DNA of 64,000 bases. It comes from an uncultured Pelagibacteraceae bacterium (GTDB taxonomy: Bacteria; Pseudomonadota; Alphaproteobacteria; Pelagibacterales; Pelagibacteraceae). The notes below the pieces were generated by a model, which was given only the letters and a program-made list of their open reading frames with translations, was not told the origin of the DNA and made no database searches. Where the stretch lies: assembly GCA_902629575.1 (NCBI GenBank), contig CACORJ010000001.1, positions 144,271-208,270 on the forward strand, given 5' to 3'. The position numbers were made by a program, and so were the translations under genes. Shown piece after piece: positions 34,508-43,815 of the stretch (position 1 is the stretch's first letter; every line of letters starts with the position of its first letter).

Positions 34508-34787
34508 TGTTTAATTTATTAAATAAGTCTTTAGCCATTTTAAAGTGAATTGTTTTTTTTTCAGGTGTATGAACTTTTTCACCTGTTTTCGGATTTCTTG
34601 AGATTCTTGCTTTTTGTATATTTGTGAAAAAAATTCCAAATCCTCTTAACTCTACTCTATCCCCACGTTTAAGGGATCTCTTAATTTCTCCAATTATAAT
34701 TTCAGTAAATTTTTTGAGATCTTTTTTTAAAAAATTTGGATAATTTTGGTAAATTTGTCTTAAGAGCTTTGATTTTACAATAGCCAA
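34494..34787 (-). CDS. ihfB: Integration host factor beta subunit (HU/IHF family)
   Basis: A 97-aa DNA-bending protein of the HU/IHF family. The beta-arm reads KARISRNPKTGEKVHTP with the tip Pro that intercalates into DNA, and the core VELRGFGIFFT is typical. Its position directly downstream of rpsA matches ihfB in many proteobacteria, which is why I prefer IHF-beta over HU. IHF bends specific sites in recombination and transcription. Confidence 0.88.
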   Translation of the reverse strand: MAIVKSKLLRQIYQNYPNFLKKDLKKFTEIIIGEIKRSLKRGDRVELRGFGIFFTNIQKARISRNPKTGEKVHTPEKKTIHFKMAKDLFNKLNNEKE

Positions 34788-34803
34788 TTTAATCTTCTTT
34801 AGT

Positions 34804-36531
34804 TTATTCCTTTTCCTCGTCTTTTTTCTTTAGATCTTCCGATAAAGATGAAAAAGGAAGATTTTTTCCAGACCCCTCTGACCCATATTTTTCTAAAGCC
34901 TCTTTCTTCTCAATTTCTTCAAGTAACTTTATACTTAGGACTACTTTTCTTTTATCTAAATCAAGCTCAGCTATTGCACAGTCTATTCTTTCACCACCAG
35001 TAAACCTTGAGGGCCTAGCATCAGCTGAATTAATTGCAATTTGAGATTTTTTAATTTGGAAATCCATTTCACAACCTTCAGGTCTTACGATTAACCCTTT
35101 GTTATCAGAAGCCATTATCTTAACAGTAACAGTTTGATTAACCTTTTTACCATTGAACCAGTCGAACGGATCTGGTTGAGTTTGTCTTAGCCCCACTCTT
35201 ATTTTTTGATCAGATACTTTGATTTCTAATACCTTTACTTTAATTTTATCACCTTTTTTATATTTAGTTAATTCTTCCTCACCGTTGTTTAAATAAGTCA
35301 AATCATTACAATGTAAAAATGCGTCAATATCTAAACCCCCTATTTTTACAAATAACGAATACTCGTTTTTATTAACAACTTCACCCTCTACTATTGAGCC
35401 AATTGGATATTTTTTTTCAAAAGTTTCGAAGGGATTTTCTTGGGTTAATCTATGAGATATAGCTACTCTTCGTTTCTCTTTATCTATTTCTGTAATAACA
35501 CAATTTATCTCATCTCCAACTTTAAACATTTTTTTTGCAGAAAGATTTTTTTTTGTCCAACTTAACTCGCTAGAGTGTAATAAGGTTGTCAATCCTGGTT
35601 CTAACTCACAAAAAGCACCAAAGTCCATAATTTTTACAACTTTAGCCTTATACATTTTATTTAATTCATAGTTTTCAATATGTTCGAAAGGGTCTGGAGA
35701 AAGCTGTTTTACAGAGCACCCAACTTGCAATTTTTCTTTATCTACCGATATAACTTTTAAATCATGTTTTTCACCAATATTGAAAACTTCATCAGGATGA
35801 TTTACCCTAGAATATGATATTTCTTGTAAATGAACTAACACATCAAGTTCATTATTAACGTTAAAAAAACATCCAAAAGAGCTATAACCTTTTACCTCAG
35901 CCCCTCTGATTATGTCTCCCACTTTATATTTCTCAATAATTTTTGCTTTATCTTCTTTTTTAAATGAAGAAATAATTTCTCTTCTTGAAACGCATGCATT
36001 CCCTCTTATCTTATCTAATTTTATCAACGCAAACTTTTGAGGTTCATTCATTAAATGACTAATATCCTTCAGAGGTTTATCGCTTATTTGAGAACCAGGT
36101 AAAAACATTAAAGAACCAGTATCAATATGTTCTACAATACAGCCACCTTTACACTTTGAGGTGATCTTTCCCATAATAGGTTCATTTTTTTCATATGCCT
36201 CAACTAATTTATCCCAACCTTTAATCTTTTGTGCTTTACTAGCTGAAACTAATACTTCGCCATTTCTATCTTCAATTTTTTCTAACAATACGGATATAGT
36301 CTCACCTATTTTAATTTTGTCACCTAAACCCATACTTTTTAATTCATTTATATCCAAGACTGGTTCACTTTTAAGTCCTTCAATAAATAAAAAGACAAAT
36401 TTTTCTGTGATTTTATTAATTTTACCTTCGATTATTTTTCCCTCTTCAATATTTACTTTTGAAAGTTGACTATTTAATAGTTTTTTAAATTCTTGTGAAG
36501 CTGGGTTACTTAAATCGTTATATATTTCCAT
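34804..36531 (-). CDS. rpsA: 30S ribosomal protein S1
   Basis: A 575-aa S1 with about six OB-fold S1 repeats (for example EGKINKITEKFVFLFIEG, GAEVKGYSSFGCFFNVN, AKVVKIMDFGAFCELEPG, EGEVVNKNEYSLFVKIG). It binds mRNA and helps start translation of structured or SD-poor messages. Length is typical. It begins a long minus-strand operon with ihfB (16-bp gap), pyrF, trpF, trpB, trpA, accD and folC. No cmk lies between it and aroA. Confidence 0.96.
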   Translation of the reverse strand: MEIYNDLSNPASQEFKKLLNSQLSKVNIEEGKIIEGKINKITEKFVFLFIEGLKSEPVLDINELKSMGLGDKIKIGETISVLLEKIEDRNGEVLVSASKAQKIKGWDKLVEAYEKNEPIMGKITSKCKGGCIVEHIDTGSLMFLPGSQISDKPLKDISHLMNEPQKFALIKLDKIRGNACVSRREIISSFKKEDKAKIIEKYKVGDIIRGAEVKGYSSFGCFFNVNNELDVLVHLQEISYSRVNHPDEVFNIGEKHDLKVISVDKEKLQVGCSVKQLSPDPFEHIENYELNKMYKAKVVKIMDFGAFCELEPGLTTLLHSSELSWTKKNLSAKKMFKVGDEINCVITEIDKEKRRVAISHRLTQENPFETFEKKYPIGSIVEGEVVNKNEYSLFVKIGGLDIDAFLHCNDLTYLNNGEEELTKYKKGDKIKVKVLEIKVSDQKIRVGLRQTQPDPFDWFNGKKVNQTVTVKIMASDNKGLIVRPEGCEMDFQIKKSQIAINSADARPSRFTGGERIDCAIAELDLDKRKVVLSIKLLEEIEKKEALEKYGSEGSGKNLPFSSLSEDLKKKDEEKE

Positions 36532-36694
36532 TAATTGTTTAATTTTAAATAGTTATTTTAAAACACGACCTTTTAGATAAATTTATCATTTAAATCAACA
36601 GAAAATCAAAAGTTTAAATATCTGATAATTCCTAATAATCTTATATTTTAGAGGTTTTTAAGCGCTTACTTACAATTAGAATATCAAAATTATC

Positions 36695-38011
36695 TTACTT
36701 TTTGACACTATTAATAGTTTTTAAAAAAGAGGGAAAAGAACTCTTGATCGAGTCTTTATCATGAATAGCCCAATTACCTCCAAATGATAGAGCTGCTATT
36801 ACACTTGTCATAAAAACTCTATGATCTTTAAGAAAATTTTTTATGATAATATTTTTATTTATTTTAAGGTTTGGATCTCCAAAAATTTTAATTGAATCAT
36901 GAGTTGTAATTGTTTTAACCCCAATTAATTTTAATATTTTTGAACCCCATTTAAGACGAGGACTTTCCTTTTTATTGAGTTCGGATAATCCTTTAAAATA
37001 AGATACCCCTTTTGCTTTTGCTGCAATTAAAAAAATTACCAGAAATTCATCTATAGCACTACTATTAAATTTCTTGGGACAGTTTATTGCTTTTAAATTT
37101 TTCGCACTTTCAACTATTAAATCTGCAATTTTCTCACCTTTATAAATATTTATCTTTTTAAAAGTAATTTTAACACCCATCATTTTTAATATTTTGATAA
37201 TTCCAATTCTTGATGGATTTATATTAACATTCTTAATTGTTAACTTTGATTCTTTTGATAAAGCTGTAAGTACTATAAAGAATGCACTTGAGCTTATATC
37301 TGAAGGTATTTTGTAGTCTAAAGAACTAATTTTTTTTATTCCTTTTATTTTAATAATATCATGATTTTTTTTTTGAATAACTGTAATTGGTATCTTTAAA
37401 TATCTAAAAAGTAACTCAGTATGATTTCTAGATTTTTTTGCTTTGATTAATGTCGTTCCATTGGTATTTAAAGCTGCGAGCATAATTGCACTTTTACATT
37501 GAGCAGATCCTCTATTTTCTATATAACTAATTGGTCTAGTTTTGTTTGTACCTTCAATCAAAACAGGAAGTTTTCCGTTTCTAGAAAAAATTTTTGCACC
37601 AAATTTTTTAAGAGGTTTTGTTATTCTTGAAAAATCTCTTTTTGACAAACTTTTATCGCCAATTATTTTAATTTTACCTTTTGAGTGTATTAAAAGACCA
37701 ATAATTAATCTGCCCAAAGTTCCAGAATTTCCAGCATCTAAAATGATTTCATTTTTATATCTGTAACCATTTATGCCCATTCCTATAATTGTACACCTGT
37801 TTTTTGACAATTTTATTTTAACACCTAATTTTCTTAAACATCGCAAAGTACTTAGTACATCGTCTGATTTTAAAATATTTGTTGCTGATGATTTACCAGT
37901 TGCCTGAGAAGCCAAAAGTGCCCATCTTATAGATAAACTTTTATCTCCCTCAATTTGTAAAGTTTTATTGAAGGGTTTAATCGCTTTATTAATCGAAAAA
38001 ATATTGCTCAT
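36695..38011 (-). CDS. aroA: 3-phosphoshikimate 1-carboxyvinyltransferase (EPSP synthase) AroA
   Basis: A 438-aa enolpyruvyl transferase of the shikimate pathway, transferring enolpyruvate from PEP to shikimate-3-phosphate. Recognisable elements are IEGDKSLSIRWALLA (Lys-Ser substrate site), ILDAGNSGTLGRLIIGLL, RGSAQCKSAIMLAAL, ESPRLKWGSKIL and DHRVFM. Some residues differ from standard AroA (usually GDKSISHR, NAGTAMR, DHRIAM), so it is a divergent lineage. A 163-bp spacer separates it from rpsA. The upstream gene on this strand is lptB. Confidence 0.92.
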   Translation of the reverse strand: MSNIFSINKAIKPFNKTLQIEGDKSLSIRWALLASQATGKSSATNILKSDDVLSTLRCLRKLGVKIKLSKNRCTIIGMGINGYRYKNEIILDAGNSGTLGRLIIGLLIHSKGKIKIIGDKSLSKRDFSRITKPLKKFGAKIFSRNGKLPVLIEGTNKTRPISYIENRGSAQCKSAIMLAALNTNGTTLIKAKKSRNHTELLFRYLKIPITVIQKKNHDIIKIKGIKKISSLDYKIPSDISSSAFFIVLTALSKESKLTIKNVNINPSRIGIIKILKMMGVKITFKKINIYKGEKIADLIVESAKNLKAINCPKKFNSSAIDEFLVIFLIAAKAKGVSYFKGLSELNKKESPRLKWGSKILKLIGVKTITTHDSIKIFGDPNLKINKNIIIKNFLKDHRVFMTSVIAALSFGGNWAIHDKDSIKSSFPSFLKTINSVKK

Positions 38012-38020
38012 TAGTTGATG

Positions 38021-38797
38021 TTAGCTAATTTTAAAAGAATCACCAAAATATACATTTTTAGCATCAATATTTTGAATTAAATTTGAAGGAGTTCCCTCAG
38101 CAATTACTTTTCCGTTATGAATTATTGCTGCAGTATCTACACATGCCAACAAATCTCTAGCTTGGTGATCACATAAAATTATCGAGATATTATGAATACT
38201 TTGTAAGTCAACAATTATTTGTTGTAAAATTTTTATTGTAAGCACATCTAAGGCCGCAAAAGGTTCATCAAGTAAAAGAATTTTAGGCTCGGGTATTAAT
38301 GCAAGTGCAATGACTAATTTTTTTTTTTGACCACCTGATAGAACGTCAGCTTTAATATCTCTTATTTGATCTAACTCAAATTTAGAAATCAACGAATTTA
38401 TTTTTTCTTCTCTATAACTTAAATTATCAATTGTGATTTCCGCTATTGCTTTTAAATTTTCATAAACTGTTAAATCATGAAAGTAACCGCCATTTTGTGG
38501 AACAAAACCTATTTTATATTTAAGTGTTCGTTGATTAATTGGATAGTTGTTAATTTTTTCTGAATTAATTTTAATAGAACCGTAACTTGGAGATAGTAGT
38601 CCAATTATCAAATTAAATATTGTAGATTTTCCAACACCATTAGGCCCAAGCAGGCCTAAAATTTGACCATTACCAAGTTTTAAATCAAGGTTATCTAAAA
38701 TTATCTTTCTTCCAAATTTAAAAGATAGTTTTTCTAATTTTAAAATTTCGTTTTTATTACTAAAAGATTTAATTCTAAATTTTTTAATATTTGACAT
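38021..38797 (-). CDS. lptB: LPS export ABC transporter ATPase LptB
   Basis: A 258-aa ABC ATPase with Walker A GPNGVGKS (51-58), signature LSGGQKKKLVIALAL, Walker B ILLLDEPFAALD and the switch His (LCDHQARD). The GQKKKL and DLTVYENLKAI features match LptB. It powers lipopolysaccharide extraction from the inner membrane through LptFG. It directly follows lptC, with only 2 bp between them, so no lptA intervenes. The LPS link is supported by neighbouring kdsD and distant kdsB. Confidence 0.92.
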   Translation of the reverse strand: MSNIKKFRIKSFSNKNEILKLEKLSFKFGRKIILDNLDLKLGNGQILGLLGPNGVGKSTIFNLIIGLLSPSYGSIKINSEKINNYPINQRTLKYKIGFVPQNGGYFHDLTVYENLKAIAEITIDNLSYREEKINSLISKFELDQIRDIKADVLSGGQKKKLVIALALIPEPKILLLDEPFAALDVLTIKILQQIIVDLQSIHNISIILCDHQARDLLACVDTAAIIHNGKVIAEGTPSNLIQNIDAKNVYFGDSFKIS

Positions 38798-38799
38798 AA

Positions 38800-39375
38800 C
38801 TAATTTTTTATAACCTCTATATTTTCATTCTCATTATCCATATATATAGTAACTCTCTTAGTTATTAAATTTAACAATATATTATCAGATTGAATTGTTC
38901 CGTCTAAACTTACATATCTAACATTTTCGAAAATTTTAACAGTATTATCTTGAAAGTTAATATCAATTTTATTAGAAAAAATTTTATTTTTCATATAATT
39001 GATCTGCACGTTTTTTCTAAATTTTGTGTTATAATTAGAGTTATTATATAAAGCTTCATCAGATCTTATAGTTAATGTTAAACCATTTTTGTCTATAAAT
39101 TTTGCTACAACTCCTTGCATTTTGACCAATTCTATTTCATTAATATACGTTAATTCACTAAAGTCAGACTTTATGATGTATAAGTTATTTTCTTCTAATT
39201 TTACCTCATACTTTAAATTTCTAATGATATTATTTTCTGTTTGTTCTTCCATTTGATCGGTTGGAACGTTATTATCAACTTTTTGTTTCTCATCATCAGA
39301 AAAATATATTTTCTGTAAAACAGAAATAGATATCAGTACAATGCTGAATAGAGTTATTTGAATAATTCTTTTCAT
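38800..39375 (-). CDS. lptC: LPS export protein LptC-like
   Basis: A 191-aa protein with an N-terminal membrane anchor (IIQITLFSIVLISISVL) and a short linker. The remainder is a beta-rich periplasmic domain with the LptC/LptA jellyroll pattern (LYIIKSDFSELTYINEIEL, LTLTIRSDEALYNNS, IFENVRYVSLDGTIQSDNI). LptC receives LPS from LptBFG. Similarity among LptC, LptA and OstA-like domains leaves a small chance that it replaces LptA. It lies between kdsD and lptB. Confidence 0.8.
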   Translation of the reverse strand: MKRIIQITLFSIVLISISVLQKIYFSDDEKQKVDNNVPTDQMEEQTENNIIRNLKYEVKLEENNLYIIKSDFSELTYINEIELVKMQGVVAKFIDKNGLTLTIRSDEALYNNSNYNTKFRKNVQINYMKNKIFSNKIDINFQDNTVKIFENVRYVSLDGTIQSDNILLNLITKRVTIYMDNENENIEVIKN

Positions 39376-39382
39376 CAGTTTC

Positions 39383-40348
39383 TTATTTTATAGTATTAAG
39401 AAGATTATGGATGTGTATTACTCCAATAGTTTTTTTTCTATTTTCTTTACTATAAACACAGATATTTGTAATTTTTTTTTTGTTCATTAGATTAAGAACG
39501 TCAGTTGCTAATGTATTTTTTTCAACTATATATGGCTTTTTTGTCATGAATTTTTTTATTTTTAAATTATCAATGGTTTTTTTTGTTTGCATAAGTCTTT
39601 TTAAATCACCGTCAGTAAACACGCCGGCATTTAAACCTTCATCATTAGTGAGCACTAAAAAACCTAGTTTCTTTGAATTTAAAATTTTCAATGCTTTTTT
39701 CATAATTACATTTTGATTTACAAAAGGTATCCTATTTTTTGTTAACATAACATCCTGAGCTGTTTTCAATTTATTACCTAAGTTTCCTGCTGGGTGAAAT
39801 TTTTTGAAATCCATTTTTCCAAATTTCTTTTTTTCCATTGATGCAATCGATAATGCATCACCTAAACATAATTGAGCAGTTGTACTTGAAGTCGGAACGA
39901 TTCCAAATCCGGATTCTTTTACCTCTGGTATAAGTAATTTAATATTTGAGGATTTATAGAGAACTGAGTTTTTGTTAGATACTATTCCGATCAAAGTAAT
40001 TTTATTTGATTTTGCATATTTTATTATTTCTTTCAGCTCATTCGTATTTCCTGAATAACTTATTAATATTATCAAATCTTGGTTTGTAATTCTTCCTAGA
40101 TCACCGTGAGAACAATCATTTGCAGAAATTGAAAATGATGGAGTTCCGACTGAAGATAATGTAGAGGAAATTTTAGAAGCTATTTTTCCACTCTTACCCA
40201 CACCACATAAGATAACTTTTGATTTACAATTAGAAATTGCTTTTACAGCTTCATTGAAAGATTGATTTATTGAATTTTTTAATTTTTTTAAAGCTCTAAT
40301 TTGTAGGTCGATAACTTCATTACCAATTTCATTTATTTGTTTTTTCAT
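39383..40348 (-). CDS. kdsD: Arabinose-5-phosphate isomerase KdsD (SIS + two CBS domains)
   Basis: A 321-aa enzyme interconverting ribulose-5-P and arabinose-5-P for Kdo synthesis. The SIS domain contains VGKSGKIASKISSTLSSVGTPSF and CSHGDLGRI. Two CBS domains follow (about 200-321; PFVNQNVIMKKALKIL, DGDLKR, EKNTLATDVLNLM). It lies 1 bp from the RNase D-like gene and 7 bp before lptC, consistent with a Kdo/LPS cluster; kdsB is at 45.4 kb. Confidence 0.92.
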   Translation of the reverse strand: MKKQINEIGNEVIDLQIRALKKLKNSINQSFNEAVKAISNCKSKVILCGVGKSGKIASKISSTLSSVGTPSFSISANDCSHGDLGRITNQDLIILISYSGNTNELKEIIKYAKSNKITLIGIVSNKNSVLYKSSNIKLLIPEVKESGFGIVPTSSTTAQLCLGDALSIASMEKKKFGKMDFKKFHPAGNLGNKLKTAQDVMLTKNRIPFVNQNVIMKKALKILNSKKLGFLVLTNDEGLNAGVFTDGDLKRLMQTKKTIDNLKIKKFMTKKPYIVEKNTLATDVLNLMNKKKITNICVYSKENRKKTIGVIHIHNLLNTIK

Positions 40349-40349
40349 T

Positions 40350-40961
40350 TTAATGTGACCAGATATCTTCTTTAAATAAGGCTAAATCAAGTTCAACTCT
40401 TGTTTTTAAAAATTTTAAACAATTTTGATAAAGTTCAATTCTGTTCTCTCTTTTTAAAATTTTATTTAATTCATCATGGATTTTATGAAGATACACAACA
40501 TCATTAGCACAATATTTAAGTTGAGCTGGAGTTAACTCCCCACCGAAATCTGAATTTTGAAATTGTTTACTTATATCAATATTAACAAATTCTTTTATAA
40601 GTGTTTTAAGAGAATGATTATCTGAATAAGATCTAGCCAATTTAGAAGCTATTTTTGTATCTAAGATATTATTAGTTTCAGTCTTGAGATAATATTTTAT
40701 GTGAGCTAAGTCAGCTCTACCATAATGAAAAATTTTAGTAATGTTTTTGTCCGATAGAATACTAACTAAGTTTGGAGCGCTGTAAGTCTCTCTATTAAGT
40801 TGAATTATATGTGCATCGGAGTTTCCAGACGATAATTGAATTAAACACAATGGGTCTCTTCTTACATTTAGACCCATAAATTCTCCATCTATCGCTATTA
40901 CATTGCCTAACTTATAATCATCTGGTAAATCAAATTTGTGAACTTTAATATCAATATTCAT
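40350..40961 (-). CDS. rnd: Ribonuclease D-like 3'-5' exonuclease
   Basis: A 203-aa stand-alone DEDDy exonuclease domain. AIDGEFMGL supplies the Asp/Glu pair, FHYGRADLAHIKYYL the second Asp, and YCANDVVYLHKIHDEL the Tyr/Asp. It is about half the length of E. coli RNase D because it lacks the HRDC domains, as is usual for this alphaproteobacterial form. RNA 3'-end trimming is the expected role. It is divergent from the NDUFA9-like gene with 17 bp between them. Confidence 0.87.
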   Translation of the reverse strand: MNIDIKVHKFDLPDDYKLGNVIAIDGEFMGLNVRRDPLCLIQLSSGNSDAHIIQLNRETYSAPNLVSILSDKNITKIFHYGRADLAHIKYYLKTETNNILDTKIASKLARSYSDNHSLKTLIKEFVNIDISKQFQNSDFGGELTPAQLKYCANDVVYLHKIHDELNKILKRENRIELYQNCLKFLKTRVELDLALFKEDIWSH

Positions 40962-40978
40962 TTTAGAAATATATATAT

Positions 40979-41950
40979 ATGAAACCTAAAAATTGTCTAA
41001 TATTTGGTGGCAGCGGGCAGATAGGAAGGCACTTAATAAGAAAACTAACAAAAAATAATATTGCTGTCACAGTGGTGACACGTAACATACATCAAAAAAG
41101 TTATATAATTAAGACCCAAGGAAATGCTGGATATATAGAAATAGTTGAAGCAAATATCTATGATGAAGAAAAAATAAGGGAACTTTTCTCAAAAACAGAT
41201 TTATGTATAAACTTAGTAGGAATTTTATTCGAAAAAAAGAAAGGTAACACTTTCTACAATATTCACACCCTTTTCCCATCTTTATTGGCAAAATTAGCAA
41301 AAGAATTTAAACTTAAGAACTTCATTCATTTATCCGCACTTGGGATAAACGAGGCAAAAGATAGTGATTATGCAAAAAGTAAACTAGAGGCAGAAAAAAA
41401 TATTTTAGCAAATTTTCCGCTCTCAACAATATTAAGGCCTTCAGTTGTTTACTCAGTTGATGATAATTTCACTACATCATTTATGACTTTATTGAGTAGA
41501 TTACCTTTTTTTCCGCTGTACTACTCCGGACAAACTAAGTTTATGCCAATTCATTGTTCTGATTTAACCGAGATTATCTATCATGTAATTTCCAATAATA
41601 TTAACTCAAATATTATTGAGTGTGTTGGCCCAGAGATAATCACATTTAAAAATATCATCGAAAGGTTATTAATATCTATTGACAAAAAAAGAATTTTATT
41701 ACCTATGCCTCTTCCTTTAGCAACTTTATCTGCAAAAATATTTCAGCTTATGCCAAATCCTTTGCTTACGGAAGACCAATTAAGATTACTGAAATACGAT
41801 AATGTACTGACATATAAATATAAAAGTAATTTTGATTTAGGAGTTCCTAGCAAAAGAAATTTTGATGAGGAAGTAAAAAAATATTCTTATATGTGGCGCA
41901 AAGGTGGACAGTTTTCAACTGAAAAATATATTTCCAAAGAAAATAAGTAA
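40979..41950 (+). CDS. NDUFA9-like NAD(P)-binding (atypical SDR) protein
   Basis: A 323-aa Rossmann-fold protein with the dinucleotide motif GGSGQIG (10-16), the INLVGILFEKKKGNTFYNIH segment and HLSALGINEAKDSDYAKSK, closely matching the NDUFA9-like family. In mitochondria NDUFA9 is an accessory complex I subunit; in alphaproteobacteria homologues may associate with complex I or act independently. No nuo genes are in the window. It converges with gcrA. Confidence 0.85.
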   Translation: MKPKNCLIFGGSGQIGRHLIRKLTKNNIAVTVVTRNIHQKSYIIKTQGNAGYIEIVEANIYDEEKIRELFSKTDLCINLVGILFEKKKGNTFYNIHTLFPSLLAKLAKEFKLKNFIHLSALGINEAKDSDYAKSKLEAEKNILANFPLSTILRPSVVYSVDDNFTTSFMTLLSRLPFFPLYYSGQTKFMPIHCSDLTEIIYHVISNNINSNIIECVGPEIITFKNIIERLLISIDKKRILLPMPLPLATLSAKIFQLMPNPLLTEDQLRLLKYDNVLTYKYKSNFDLGVPSKRNFDEEVKKYSYMWRKGGQFSTEKYISKENK

Positions 41951-41962
41951 AGTTAAATTTGA

Positions 41963-42457
41963 TTAACCAGACTGAATTTTTTTTTCTATAAATTCTGGTA
42001 CTTCATCTTTATCCGATATTTCCTCTTTTTTACCCTTAGGTTGATAGGCATACAATAGATGAAGTTTACAATATGAAAAATCTTTTAATGAAGATCTACC
42101 ACAAAAATAAAAATTAGACTCATCAGGATGTCCAATTGGCCATTTACAAGAATTTTCGTCCAATTCCTCTAATTGTTTTGGATTTTCTGGTTCGAAATCT
42201 TTTTCAATTATCAAAGATTGAAATTTACTTTTTCTTCCTCTTTTAACTTTAACTCTACTATCTTTAATTGTAGCCTCAAAATTTTTATTTGTTGTTGCAG
42301 TTCTAGTTTTGATTTTGGCGGAGAGATTTAATCTATGAGCTTTTCCAATAACAGCATTTCTACTAATACCACCTATAATTTCTGCAATTTGACTTGCTGT
42401 ATTACCTTTCCCCCAAAGCTCTTTAAGTTTCGCAACTTTTTCTTCTGTCCAGCTCAT
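41963..42457 (-). CDS. gcrA: GcrA family cell-cycle regulator
   Basis: A 164-aa protein with the GcrA N-terminal helix-turn-helix (SWTEEKVAKLKELWGKGNTASQIAEIIG, then SRNAVIGKAHRL), a disordered basic middle, and a C-terminal zinc-type module (CKWPIGHP, FYFCGR, SYCKLHLLYAY). In Caulobacter GcrA binds sigma70 and activates promoters with CcrM-methylated GANTC sites. It stands alone, divergent from argD across a 190-bp spacer that contains a GAATC site. Confidence 0.93.
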   Translation of the reverse strand: MSWTEEKVAKLKELWGKGNTASQIAEIIGGISRNAVIGKAHRLNLSAKIKTRTATTNKNFEATIKDSRVKVKRGRKSKFQSLIIEKDFEPENPKQLEELDENSCKWPIGHPDESNFYFCGRSSLKDFSYCKLHLLYAYQPKGKKEEISDKDEVPEFIEKKIQSG

Positions 42458-42647
42458 TTTTACAATATGTTGTATAAAAAATATTTATAAGTACAATATA
42501 ATGATAAATAAAACTAGTTAACAAGTAATTATTAAGACTTATCAACAATATTTAAATACTAAAAAAATAAAATATTACAATCGTTACTTGAATCTATTTA
42601 ATTTGTTTATAAGAGAATTGTGAAAAAAAAAAAATTTTAATTTATTT
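42458..42647. promoter_or_regulatory. Divergent intergenic region gcrA/argD (190 bp)
   Basis: This AT-rich spacer must hold the promoters of both gcrA and argD. I see one GANTC-type site (GAATC in TTGAATCTATTT), an imperfect ACAATATGTTGTA inverted repeat next to gcrA, and poly-A before argD. I see no coding ORF, and no promoter pair stands out enough to place precisely. Confidence 0.4.
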
Positions 42648-43811
42648 ATGAGTTTTTTGGCTAGTAATTATAAGAGAAGAAATTTATCTTTTAAAAAAGG
42701 TAAAGGGTCTTATTTGTTTTCTACAAGTGGGAAAAAATATCTTGATTTCTTAAGTGGTATAGCCGTTAATACTCTAGGTCATTCTAACCCAAGATTAATC
42801 AAAGCTTTAAATGCACAAGCAAAAAAAGTCTGGCATGTATCAAATTCTTTTCAAATACCTGAAGGTGAGATTTTAGCAAAAAAATTAGCAAAAAAAACTT
42901 TTGCTGATAAAGTGATATTTGTCAATTCCGGGGCAGAAGCTAACGAAACAGCAATTAAAATTGCTAGAAGATATTTTTATTCAATAGGAAAACCTTATAA
43001 AAACAGAATTTTATGTATAAAAAATTCATTTCATGGAAGAACATTAGCAAATATTTTTGCAAGTGGATCTAAAAAAATGACAGAAGGTTTTGGACCAAAA
43101 GTAAATGGTTTTGATCATTTTAATTATTCTGATTTAAATTCTTTAAGAAAAAAAGTTACGAAAAATACTGCGGGTATTTTTTTTGAAACAGCTATGGGTG
43201 AGTCTGGCATAAAAGTACATACAAAAAAATTTCTTAGAGAAGTAAAGAAAATTTGCATAGAAAAAAATATTCTTCTTATATTAGACGAAGTTCAGTGTGG
43301 AATAGGACGATCAGGGAAATTTTTTGCTTATGAATATGCAAAAGTAAAACCTGACATTGTACCAATAGCAAAAGGGATAGGAGGAGGTTTTCCAATCGGA
43401 GCTGTTTTAATGACAAAAAAAGTTTCAAATTGTATGGTTCCCGGAACACATGGAAGTACATATGGAGGAAATCCTTTAGCAATGGCCATCGGAAATGTTA
43501 TTATGGATGAAGTTTTTAAAAAAGGATTTTTAAATAATGTAAGAAAAAATTCTAAATATTTTCTAGGGAAATTAAATTCTTTAAAAAATAAATATCCAAA
43601 AATCATTAAAGAAATAAGAGGAATTGGACTTTTGATAGGAATTCAAGTTAGTGTAGATTTAGAGAATTTTATAAATAAGCTTACTCAGAATAAACTTCTA
43701 ACCATAAGAGCAGCTGAAAATGTTGTTAGAATATTACCTCCGCTTAATGTGAAAAAAAAAGAGATAGATATTGCTTTAAAGATTTTAAATAAGGTTTGTT
43801 CGGAATACTAA
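42648..43811 (+). CDS. argD: Acetylornithine aminotransferase ArgD
   Basis: A 387-aa class III PLP aminotransferase of arginine synthesis. Evidence includes FLDFLSGIAVNTLGHSNP, VNSGAEANETAIKIAR, SFHGRT, ILDEVQCGIGRSGKFFAYE and the PLP-lysine segment PDIVPIAKGIGGGFPIGA, followed by THGSTYGGNPLA. ArgD can also act in lysine (DapC) synthesis; the window contains dapD/dapE but no separate dapC. It is followed by argF after 4 bp. Confidence 0.95.
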   Translation: MSFLASNYKRRNLSFKKGKGSYLFSTSGKKYLDFLSGIAVNTLGHSNPRLIKALNAQAKKVWHVSNSFQIPEGEILAKKLAKKTFADKVIFVNSGAEANETAIKIARRYFYSIGKPYKNRILCIKNSFHGRTLANIFASGSKKMTEGFGPKVNGFDHFNYSDLNSLRKKVTKNTAGIFFETAMGESGIKVHTKKFLREVKKICIEKNILLILDEVQCGIGRSGKFFAYEYAKVKPDIVPIAKGIGGGFPIGAVLMTKKVSNCMVPGTHGSTYGGNPLAMAIGNVIMDEVFKKGFLNNVRKNSKYFLGKLNSLKNKYPKIIKEIRGIGLLIGIQVSVDLENFINKLTQNKLLTIRAAENVVRILPPLNVKKKEIDIALKILNKVCSEY

Positions 43812-43815
43812 TCTT

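Noticed and set aside
36659-36668. TAAGCGCTTA palindrome as an operator
   Set aside because: A single 10-bp palindrome in the aroA-rpsA spacer; no second copy or known regulator supports a call, so it is mentioned only in the cmk finding.
42596-42640. Long poly-A/T runs as phase-variable tracts
   Set aside because: Homopolymer runs are common across the whole AT-rich window and those in genes match conserved Lys or Phe codons, so there is no specific sign of phase variation.
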